Shown here: positions 6,500 through 12,723 of the stretch, piece after piece
Numbering within the stretch: the first letter of the stretch is position 1
Layout: the number at the start of each line of letters is the position of its first letter
NCBI GenBank assembly: GCA_035295665.1
Contig: DATGIQ010000148.1
Span: 1-12,723 of the forward strand
Source of the DNA: DATGIQ01 sp035295665
GTDB lineage: Bacteria; Planctomycetota; Planctomycetia; Gemmatales; Gemmataceae
Length of the DNA stretch: 12,723 nucleotides
Direction of reading: 5' to 3'
Program-made: the position numbers and the translations under genes
Notes under the pieces: generated by a model
The model's database searches: none
What the model was told of the DNA's origin: nothing
The model's input: the letters and a program-made list of their open reading frames with translations, nothing else

Positions 6500-7486
6500 T
6501 CACGGCCGACGATGTTTGGCGATGAAATCCAGGATGGCATCGCCCGCGGGGTCGCCCTCCTGCGTCAGGTTGAGCAGGATGGACATGTGGTTCCGCGAAT
6601 GGATTTCGAGCGCTTGCACCGGGCATCGCTGTTCCTTCAGAGCCGCACCAAATTCTCGGGCCATCTCGGGTAGCGTGGGGAGGTCGTGCTCGGCATAGAG
6701 GATCAAGAATGGGGGCATGCCTGCTTTTACGTGGACCAATGGCGAGGCCTCCCGCCGTGCCGCCAGATCGCTTCCAAAAACCGAGCTAAAGGGCGGCACA
6801 ACGGTGCTTCCATTCGCCTCGTTCCCCTGCCGGGCACCGCGCGGAAGCGGGACGCCAGCATTGACGCGGACATCGTGGATCCGGAACACTCCGCTGATCG
6901 GGATAGCCCCACAGATATCTTTTCGGCTCAGCCCTTCCGCCTGGAGGTAGCGTTCATCAGTTGCCAACAGAGCCACGAGGTGGCCGCCGGCCGAGTGGCC
7001 ACAAACGAAGATCTGATCCGGACGTCCACCGTATTCGGGGATATGCTTGTGAGTCCACGCAAAAGCGCGGGCCACGTCCTTGACGTGCTCCGGATGTTTG
7101 ACTCCCGGCGACAGGCGGTAATTGATGGAAACCGTACCGATGCCGTGCCGTGCCCAGGACAAGGCCAGCGCGCTGTACATTCCGAATTGGTTCTTGTTGC
7201 CGTGCAGCCAAGCACCGCCGTGGACGAAAAAGAGGACGGGAAAGTCCTTCTTGCCCCGCGGCAGGTAGATGTCCAACTTGTTTTTTTCCAGGCTGCCGTC
7301 TTCCCCGGCGTACAAATCTCGGTAAGCAATGTCGTGGATAATCTGTACGCCCGGTTCCTTGAACGCTTCCGTTCGGTTCGACTCTTCCGCGGACGCCGCC
7401 GTAAACCATCCCGCGAGGCTCAAGACGGCGGCAAAACCATACACGCTCGATCGCTTTTCCTGACCCCCAAGGCAGCTCGCGCTCAT
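6500..7486 (-). CDS. Exported alpha/beta hydrolase (carboxylesterase/lipase-like)
   Basis: A 328-residue alpha/beta hydrolase of the HSL/BD-FAE-like esterase group. After a basic N-terminus, a hydrophobic stretch (YGFAAVLSLAGWFTAASA, ending near residue 33) reads as a signal peptide with an A-x-A cleavage site, so the enzyme is probably exported. The oxyanion loop HGGAW is at 89-93, the nucleophile is S165 in GHSAGG, and the likely acid and base are D268 (YAEHD) and H300 (RNHMS), completing the triad. The ATG at 7486 is chosen because AAGGA lies seven bases before it. A TTG two codons upstream would sit on that Shine-Dalgarno. The substrate is not predictable; related proteins cleave acetyl or feruloyl esters from plant polysaccharide. 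The gene follows the kinase by about 100 bases and precedes gluQRS by 15. Confidence 0.87.
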   Translation of the reverse strand: MSASCLGGQEKRSSVYGFAAVLSLAGWFTAASAEESNRTEAFKEPGVQIIHDIAYRDLYAGEDGSLEKNKLDIYLPRGKKDFPVLFFVHGGAWLHGNKNQFGMYSALALSWARHGIGTVSINYRLSPGVKHPEHVKDVARAFAWTHKHIPEYGGRPDQIFVCGHSAGGHLVALLATDERYLQAEGLSRKDICGAIPISGVFRIHDVRVNAGVPLPRGARQGNEANGSTVVPPFSSVFGSDLAARREASPLVHVKAGMPPFLILYAEHDLPTLPEMAREFGAALKEQRCPVQALEIHSRNHMSILLNLTQEGDPAGDAILDFIAKHRRP

Positions 7487-7587
7487 GACCAATCCTTCTC
7501 GGAAGTTCGCCGCAACGATGCCCTCATGCTCCTTCTTAAGTATACGGCACGCGGAAAGGAGCAGGGGAGCCGTCTTGGAGAATCGGC

Positions 7588-10500
7588 CTACTTGCTTTTT
7601 CGCCGCATTACCTCCCGCAAGGCCGCACGGCGGAAGGGCTCACTCAGACCGTGGTCGGCCCGTAAGGCTGCCACCACCTCGGCCGGTTCCTTCTTCTCCT
7701 GGAATAGCCGCTCCACGATCCGCTCTGCCTCGGGCCGGTGCACCCGGGCTTCGCGCCGGGCTTGATAGCGCTTCGCGAGGGGCTCAGTATCCCACAGGCG
7801 AACCGTGCCATCGCCGGAGCCGGAAACCAACGTCTTGCCGTCAGGGCTGAAAGCCAGAGACCAGACGTAGCTCGTATGCCCCGGCAGCCGGGCCACTTCC
7901 TCACCTTCTGTCAGATCCCATAACCAGATTGCCCGATCGCGACCGGCCGTGGCCAGCCGTGTGCCATCCGGATGAAACGCTGCCGCGAACACATCGTCCG
8001 TATGTCCGCGCAGCACCGTGCAAGTGCCGCTATCGATCTCCCAAAGACGAGCCGTGCGGTCCTCGCTGCACGTGGCCAGATAGCGATCATCTTGACTGAA
8101 CGTGGCCGAGCAGACGGTCGCCTCGTGGCCGCGAAACGAGCTGCATGCTTGATAGGTCTGTGCATCCATCAACACGACGGTTTTCTGATCCGCCAAGCGC
8201 CCGACGAGCCAGCGGCCATCGTGACTGTAGGCGAAGGCTGCCCCTGGCGCCGAGAACTTTGCCTCGCCGGACGAAACATCGCAAATGGTGAAGCGATAGC
8301 CACGCTCCTCGACGTACGTCGTCAAGGCGATCCTGCTTCCGTCTGGGCTCAGGGCGAGAAAGGAAATGTAGCCGCGGGGCCCTTCGATCTCCTTGCGGAT
8401 GCTGGCGGTGGCAGCGTCCCAGATCCGCAGCCGGTTGTCCCCGTCGTTCCGCGTTACCAGGGAATTTCCGTCAGGGCTGAAAGCCAGGACGCGCACGACA
8501 CCGGGGTGAAGTAGGGTCGCACACAGCTCACCCGTCACGGCATCCCAGACACGCACGGTGTGATCCCAGCTTCCCGATGCGATCCAGTAACCGTTGGGGC
8601 TGAAGGCTACGGGGTAGACGTAGCTCGTGTGGCCCCGCAGCACGGGCAGGCCAGCTGCCAGGTCCACCTCCCAAACGCCTAGTGTATTGTCTCCCGCCCA
8701 GTCGAGTCCTCGGTTCTGACTCACGGAAGCGAGCCGCCGGCCGTCCGGAGTGAATGCGACCTCAGTGACGGCACCCGTGTGGCCATGCAGTATCGCGACC
8801 TCCTGCCGTCCCAGCGCTCGCCACAGCCGAACCGTCCGATCAGTGCCTCCCGAGGCAACCCATAGGCCATCCGGACTGTACGCCACGGCCAGGACTTCGC
8901 CGCTGTGGTGGTCGAAAGCGGGCTCTACCTGCCGCCCCGTGCTGGCATCCCACTGGCGCACGGTGCCGTCGGCCGAAGCCGTCAGCAATCGGGTCGCATT
9001 CGAATCGAACGCCGCGGCGAGGATTTTGCGGGTGTGAGCGCGACATTCGGCGATCTTCGCCCCGGTTCCGACATTCCAGATACAGGCCACGCCATCTTCT
9101 CCCGCGGAGGCGATCCGTGTGCCGTCGGCACTAAAAGCCACAACATAAAGCTGCCCCGTATGGCCGAGGCAGGTCGCCGTTAGGTTCCCCGAACTCGTCT
9201 CATACAGCGCGAAGCCATATCGGCCTTCCTGGCACAAAGACACAGCCAGCCGGGAGCCGTCCGGACTCAGGCGCACCTTGGCCGCGGGCAACGTCACCGG
9301 CGGCACGGTCGGGACCGTCAGAGAAAGGAGAAGATTCCCCATCTCATCCCACAGACGCAGCGTATCTTTCCCAACCGATTCCACGAATCGGAGCCCGGCA
9401 CTCGTTTGCTGGGCCCCCTGAGCCGACGAAACGGTGGCTCGCAAAGAGAGGCTTCGAGATGGTTCACCGTCCAGGTCCGTGAGGTTCAGGTGGGTGTTCT
9501 CGACTCGACCGACCTGGATCCCTTGGGGGTTCGGCAGCAGGATAAGCGTCTCTCCCGGTGCGGCCCGGATTACTCCCGAGCGATCGTCGAGCCGGCTATG
9601 CAAATGTTGCCATTCCCAGCCGCGAAGGCTCTCCGGCGCCTCCCAGAGCTGGCGGGCGGCGTCGGCGACGTCGTGGTTTTGCAACGCCGCCGCCGCGGCC
9701 GCCAATCGGCCACGGTAGGCTTGGCGTAGCGCTTCCAACTTCTCGATGTCCACCTGGCGTGCCTGAGCGTCCGCCCGGCTTCGTTGTGTTTCGGCATCCA
9801 GCCATTTCCAGGTCACACCCAATAGGCCGCCGAGCACGGACACCACCAGCAACGCCACCAACAATGCAAAACGTGGATTGCGGCGCACCCATTTGAGAGC
9901 TCGCTCAGTCTTCCCGACCGGTCGAGCCACAATCGGTTCGCCGAAGCGGAATCGCCGCAGATCCTCGGCCAACGCCAAGGCGGTGGCATAACGTCGTGCC
10001 GGCTCCTTTTGGAGGCATTTCAGGCAGATCGTCTCCAGGTCGCGCGGCACGCTTGGCTGCAAGCTGCGCGGAGCCACCGGCTCCCGCGTCCGCACTTGCT
10101 CGAGGGTATCGAAGGTGCCGGCGCCCTGGAAGGGCGGCCGGCCGGTGAGCATGGCATAGAGCAGGGCGCCGAGAGCGTAGATATCGGCCGCAGGGCCAAT
10201 GACCGCTTTCCCATCCGCCTGTTCCGGTGCCATGTATTCGGCGGTCCCGACCAGCATACCGCTCATTGTTTTGAGATCGGATCCCTGGAGACGCTTGGCC
10301 ACGCCGAAGTCGCAGATCTTGGGCTGGCCCTCACGCGTCAACAATACGTTGGAGGGTTTCAGATCGCGATGGACCAATCCATGCTCATGGGCATGGTGCA
10401 CTCCGCGGGCTAACGGTTCCAGCCAGGCCGTGGCTTGCGCCGGTGCCTGTGGCCGGCCGCCCAGTCGAGTGGCCAGGCTATCGCCGTCCACGAATTCCAG

Positions 10501-10977
10501 CGTAAAGTACGGACGGGGTGCTCCTGTGCCGGCGTCGTGCTCGCCCAGATCGAAAAGCTGCACGATATTCGGGTGTTGCAAGCAGGCGACCGCCTCGGCT
10601 TCAGCTCGGAAGCGCAGCCGTTCCTCCCGATCGGCGAACGCTCCGCTGAGCAACATTTTCAGGGCGACCACACGACGCAGCGTGACATGGCGGGCGCGAT
10701 ACACGACGCCCATACCGCCGCGACCCACGCGCTCCAGGATTTCGTAGCCACCCACGTGCTGGGGCAGCGGCTCCTCGCGACCGCCAGCGCGGGTCCGGGC
10801 GGTACGCCGGAACGGGACCATCCTCGGGTCGGTCAAGCCATCGAGTGCCTGGGCTGCTGCCTCGCAGCGTGAACAGCTTTCCAGATGTTCGGCGATTTCA
10901 ACCAGGAGGGGCTCAGGAAGGTCCCCCGACTGGAAGGCGGTTAGCTCGGCAGAAGTGAGGCAGGTGCTACGCGGCAT
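7588..10977 (-). CDS. Membrane serine/threonine protein kinase with WD40 propellers
   Basis: A 1129-residue signalling protein. Residues 1-50 hold H31-x3-C35-x2-C38, like the zinc-binding HxxxCxxC of anti-sigma factors. The kinase domain (about 78-345) is complete: glycine loop GRGGMG (85-90), catalytic K107 in VALK, HRDLKPSN (203-210, D205), DFG (223-225), and APE (250-252). A transmembrane helix follows (about 370-390), then a coiled or helical linker with LRGWEWQHLH (451-460), a motif typical of planctomycete WD40 kinases. From about 560 to 1066 at least twelve WD40 units can be counted (SPDG...VRLWD patterns), with one or two degenerate ones before them, enough for two propellers. A basic helical tail (1067-1129) ends it. 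The ATG at 10977 is chosen because the conserved-looking sequence starts there. An in-frame TTG at 11022 would add 15 residues. The gene is divergent from an ECF sigma factor, which suggests a shared regulatory circuit. Kinase target and propeller ligand are unknown. Confidence 0.92.
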   Translation of the reverse strand: MPRSTCLTSAELTAFQSGDLPEPLLVEIAEHLESCSRCEAAAQALDGLTDPRMVPFRRTARTRAGGREEPLPQHVGGYEILERVGRGGMGVVYRARHVTLRRVVALKMLLSGAFADREERLRFRAEAEAVACLQHPNIVQLFDLGEHDAGTGAPRPYFTLEFVDGDSLATRLGGRPQAPAQATAWLEPLARGVHHAHEHGLVHRDLKPSNVLLTREGQPKICDFGVAKRLQGSDLKTMSGMLVGTAEYMAPEQADGKAVIGPAADIYALGALLYAMLTGRPPFQGAGTFDTLEQVRTREPVAPRSLQPSVPRDLETICLKCLQKEPARRYATALALAEDLRRFRFGEPIVARPVGKTERALKWVRRNPRFALLVALLVVSVLGGLLGVTWKWLDAETQRSRADAQARQVDIEKLEALRQAYRGRLAAAAAALQNHDVADAARQLWEAPESLRGWEWQHLHSRLDDRSGVIRAAPGETLILLPNPQGIQVGRVENTHLNLTDLDGEPSRSLSLRATVSSAQGAQQTSAGLRFVESVGKDTLRLWDEMGNLLLSLTVPTVPPVTLPAAKVRLSPDGSRLAVSLCQEGRYGFALYETSSGNLTATCLGHTGQLYVVAFSADGTRIASAGEDGVACIWNVGTGAKIAECRAHTRKILAAAFDSNATRLLTASADGTVRQWDASTGRQVEPAFDHHSGEVLAVAYSPDGLWVASGGTDRTVRLWRALGRQEVAILHGHTGAVTEVAFTPDGRRLASVSQNRGLDWAGDNTLGVWEVDLAAGLPVLRGHTSYVYPVAFSPNGYWIASGSWDHTVRVWDAVTGELCATLLHPGVVRVLAFSPDGNSLVTRNDGDNRLRIWDAATASIRKEIEGPRGYISFLALSPDGSRIALTTYVEERGYRFTICDVSSGEAKFSAPGAAFAYSHDGRWLVGRLADQKTVVLMDAQTYQACSSFRGHEATVCSATFSQDDRYLATCSEDRTARLWEIDSGTCTVLRGHTDDVFAAAFHPDGTRLATAGRDRAIWLWDLTEGEEVARLPGHTSYVWSLAFSPDGKTLVSGSGDGTVRLWDTEPLAKRYQARREARVHRPEAERIVERLFQEKKEPAEVVAALRADHGLSEPFRRAALREVMRRKSK

Positions 10978-11035
10978 GGCCAAAGTCCCACAGAAGTGAA
11001 ACCCGCCCGGGCAACTGCTCAACCGCAGGTCCCAT
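10967..11035 (-). CDS. Possible 22-residue leader ORF overlapping the kinase start
   Basis: An ATG at 11035 follows the strongest Shine-Dalgarno in the region (AAAGGAGAGGAAG immediately upstream, about six bases from the GGAG core). It opens a frame of 22 codons, MGPAVEQLPGRVSLLWDFGH and two alanines, ending in TAG at 10967-10969. That stop lies 11 bases inside the kinase gene in another frame. The kinase ATG has no comparable ribosome site, so ribosomes ending the leader could re-initiate on the kinase. No similarity to known peptides is recognised, and it may be a chance frame. Confidence 0.35.
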   Translation of the reverse strand: MGPAVEQLPGRVSLLWDFGHAA

Positions 11036-11144
11036 CTTCCTCTCCTTTCGTGTTCTCCTGGGTCTGTAACCTGGCTATACTGGGCTAATCATCCTAATGC
11101 TCTGAGTGTAACATGATCGGTGCAACCCTGCGAAGATTCGACCT

Positions 11145-11753
11145 GTGCCTGATCCACATGACACACCGCATAGCCGCACGTCGCTGACCTTGCTCGAGCG
11201 ACTTCGGGCCAACGAGCCGGACGCCTGGCGTGCCCTGGTGCATTTGTATTCGCCCCTGGTCTACCACTGGTGCGCGCGCGCCGAAGTGCGCGGGGCGGAT
11301 GCCGACGACGTGTCGCAGGAAGTGTTCCGGGCGGTGGCCAGCCATCTGCAGAATTTTCGCCATGATCGACCTGGCGACACGTTTCGTGGTTGGCTCCGCG
11401 TCATCACCCGGAATATGATTTTGCTCCATTTCCGCCGCCGTGGCCGTCAGCCGCAGGGCAGCGGCGGCACGGACGCCCTGCTCCAGCTCCACCAAGTGGC
11501 CGATCTCGCTCCTGACCTTCCCGAGGACGTGCAAGCCGAGATGGAGATGGATGACCTGCGCCAGCGGGCTCTCGAGCTGGTCCGCATCGAGTTTGAGGAG
11601 CGCACCTGGCAAATGTTCTGGCTGACATTTGTGGAGGAGCGCTCCCCGGTAGACATCGCCGCCGAGCTGGGCGTGACCGCGGCTGCGGTCCGTATGGCCA
11701 AATCACGGGTCTTGCGCCGCCTCAAAGATGAATTCGCTGACCTGATCGAGTGA
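11145..11753 (+). CDS. ECF-type RNA polymerase sigma factor
   Basis: A 202-residue sigma70-family factor with only regions 2 and 4, as in ECF sigma factors. Region 2 spans about residues 27-98, with the core-binding and -10-recognition pattern DADDVSQEVFRAVASHL followed by FRGWLRVITRN. Region 4 spans about 138-198, with its helix-turn-helix at SPVDIAAELGVTAAAVRMAKSRVLRRL. The start is a GTG with only a weak ribosome site. No in-frame alternative is clearly better. The gene is divergent from the WD40 kinase. Planctomycetes carry many ECF sigmas next to such kinases, where phosphorylation is thought to replace or supplement an anti-sigma factor. No separate anti-sigma gene is present here. A TATACT at 11076-11081 is a possible -10 element but lacks a clear -35. 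Confidence 0.93.
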   Translation: MPDPHDTPHSRTSLTLLERLRANEPDAWRALVHLYSPLVYHWCARAEVRGADADDVSQEVFRAVASHLQNFRHDRPGDTFRGWLRVITRNMILLHFRRRGRQPQGSGGTDALLQLHQVADLAPDLPEDVQAEMEMDDLRQRALELVRIEFEERTWQMFWLTFVEERSPVDIAAELGVTAAAVRMAKSRVLRRLKDEFADLIE

Positions 11754-11813
11754 TCGCGGCTGGTCGGCAAACCCTTCCCCTTCCTTCGCACAATTTCTTC
11801 GCAGCACGCCAAA

Positions 11814-11863
11814 GGGTGTTACACCCCGCGCATTAAGTGGCATAGCACGACGGCGAGTCGTGC
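11814..11863. repeat. Two palindromes upstream of the surface-protein gene
   Basis: GGGTGT-T-ACACCC at 11814-11826 is a palindrome with a one-base centre. Nineteen bases later GCACGAC (11845-11851) and GTCGTGC (11857-11863) form a perfect 7-bp hairpin with loop GGCGA. Both lie in the roughly 200-base gap between the sigma gene and the surface-protein ATG at 11950. The first could be an operator. The second could be a leader hairpin, or a weak terminator for the sigma transcript, although no T-run follows. Confidence 0.45.
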
Positions 11864-11949
11864 CGGATCCCCCAGACAGCTCACGGGGTTACCAGACCAA
11901 ACCGTCCGGCTTGCGCGCTGCGCAGCCGCCTTTTTCCGGAGACTTGACC

Positions 11950-12669
11950 ATGACTTCTCGGCACTGGTTTTACCGGTTCTTTTCCCGCCGTGCTCGCCAG
12001 CAAGTGAACCGGAGCAAAGGCCCCTCGCGGCGTGTCCAATTGACTCGTCGCCCGATCCTGGAGCCCTTGGAAAACCGGTTAGCACCGGCAGTGCTCATGG
12101 TTACAACGAGTGGGGATGATGTGACCCACAATGATGGGACGGTGTCGCTGCGGGAAGCCATCCTGGCCATCAACGCCGGCGGCAGCCAGGGGGACCCAGA
12201 TATCATTGCACAGAATCCGGGCACGTTTGGCACCAACGACACGATCATCTTCAGCCCCAGCCTCGACCTGAAAACGATCACACTGACGAGCGGCGTGCTC
12301 ACGCTCAGCCGCAGCATGACCATTAACGGCCTGGGCGCCGATCAGTTGACCGTGAGCGGCAATAACGCCTCGGGGGTCTTTGAGATTGCGGCTGGGCAGG
12401 TGACCGTTTCCGGCCTGAAAATCATCAACGGGAATGCCCACCAGGGCGCTGGTATCGACATGACAAACCCTGCCGCTGACAGTGTCGGGACGCTGATCGG
12501 CTTGGACATCGAATCAAACAAGGCAACTGGGCAGTTTGGTGGTGGCGGTGTCCATATTCAGTATGGCACCTTGAACCTCATCAATAGTACGCTCGCCAAC
12601 AACTATTCTGCCAACTATGGTGCCGGGATCGAGGCGTACGACTCACGCTTAGGGCCCGCGAAAAAATAA
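11950..12669 (+). CDS. Beta-helix surface protein, probably truncated by insertion
   Basis: The 239-residue frame starts at ATG 11950, with GGAGA seven bases upstream. The basic N-terminus leads into PILEPLENRLAPAV (36-49), a motif of the LEPR-XLL kind found at the start of many large exported planctomycete proteins. Next comes TVSLREAILAIN (65-76), the SLREAI motif that opens right-handed parallel beta-helix domains of the polymorphic outer-membrane protein type. Short Asn/Gly-rich turns follow (SGNNASG, INGNAHQGAGI, FGGGGVHI, ANNYSANYGAGI), about one per helix coil. Such proteins are normally much longer. Here the helix stops in mid-repeat at GAGIEAY, and the last codons (SRLGPAKK, stop at 12667-12669) lie in A+T-rich DNA that looks foreign. 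The product is therefore probably the stump of a larger surface protein. An earlier in-frame start at 11860 gives residues that do not fit the family. Confidence 0.72.
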   Translation: MTSRHWFYRFFSRRARQQVNRSKGPSRRVQLTRRPILEPLENRLAPAVLMVTTSGDDVTHNDGTVSLREAILAINAGGSQGDPDIIAQNPGTFGTNDTIIFSPSLDLKTITLTSGVLTLSRSMTINGLGADQLTVSGNNASGVFEIAAGQVTVSGLKIINGNAHQGAGIDMTNPAADSVGTLIGLDIESNKATGQFGGGGVHIQYGTLNLINSTLANNYSANYGAGIEAYDSRLGPAKK

Positions 12670-12723
12670 CTTCGCCGAATTGATCTATCCGTGTTAGGAC
12701 GGTTTTGGGATAAGCGGAGCATG
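12643..12723 (+). mobile_element. Probable left end of an insertion sequence with transposase start
   Basis: At about 12643-12655 the G+C-rich beta-helix coding pattern changes to TTAGGGCCCGCGAAAAAATA and further A+T-rich non-coding sequence. The final bases are GCGGAGC followed by ATG at 12721-12723, which fits the ribosome site and first codon of a transposase. The distance of roughly 70 bases from end to start codon is normal for an insertion sequence. The family cannot be named, because only one end is visible and no matching inverted repeat or target duplication can be tested. Confidence 0.5.

Noticed and set aside
7483..7527. 14-codon frame upstream of the hydrolase, ending in a TGA that overlaps its ATG
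   Set aside because: The AAGGAG is only one base from its ATG, too close for normal initiation, and the hydrolase has its own ribosome site.
6686..7765. Open plus-strand frame of 359 codons
   Set aside because: It lies antisense to the hydrolase and the end of the kinase, both with clear catalytic motifs. Its translation shows no domain and has the composition of a G+C-rich shadow frame.
7780..9200. Short recurrent DNA motifs such as those encoding SPDG and VRLWD as a DNA repeat array
   Set aside because: They are the coding signature of WD40 units in the protein, irregular in spacing at DNA level, and not a CRISPR or tandem repeat.
10978..11022. TTG at 11022 as the kinase start
   Set aside because: The extra 15 residues do not resemble the family N-terminus and the TTG has no ribosome site at proper distance. 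The ATG at 10977 starts the recognisable part.

Overview
The window looks like chromosomal DNA from a planctomycete, most likely a Gemmata-type lineage. Three features point there: a serine/threonine kinase fused to a transmembrane segment and a long WD40 propeller region, divergent from an ECF sigma factor; a surface protein opening with the LEPLENRLAPA-type N-terminal motif common in planctomycete exported proteins; and a tyrosine recombinase starting MGTVFKKTFTKP. The species call is inference from family knowledge only.

Left part (1-2040) is mobile-element territory. It holds the first 30 codons of a minus-strand integrase-core type transposase running off the left edge, a doubtful small ORF, and a tyrosine recombinase broken by a one-base deletion inside its HxxR catalytic motif. 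The recombinase frame runs directly into the 3' end of a minus-strand tRNA-Val(GAC). That is the usual arrangement of an integrative element lying to the left and inserted at a tRNA 3' end. The tRNA has its own sigma70-like promoter and an intrinsic terminator.

Middle part (2040-7590) carries a 1060-residue protein with two GT4 glycosyltransferase domains in tandem plus a C-terminal beta-rich domain and coiled coil. Convergent to it is a minus-strand pair: an exported alpha/beta hydrolase followed 15 bases later by glutamyl-Q tRNA(Asp) synthetase. Between the convergent genes is a strong 29-bp imperfect hairpin that overlaps the synthetase stop codon.

Right part (7588-12723) has the WD40 serine/threonine kinase (minus), preceded by a small leader ORF with a strong Shine-Dalgarno, divergent from an ECF sigma factor (plus). 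Downstream of the sigma gene is a beta-helix surface protein whose frame ends abruptly at an A+T-rich junction. That junction looks like the left end of an insertion sequence whose transposase would begin at the last three bases.

I see no defence system, CRISPR array or biosynthetic cluster. The best leads are the frameshifted recombinase reading into a tRNA antisense, the hairpin at 5433-5506, the double glycosyltransferase with its unassigned C-terminus, and the kinase/sigma pair with a zinc-binding-like H-x3-C-x2-C motif at the kinase N-terminus.
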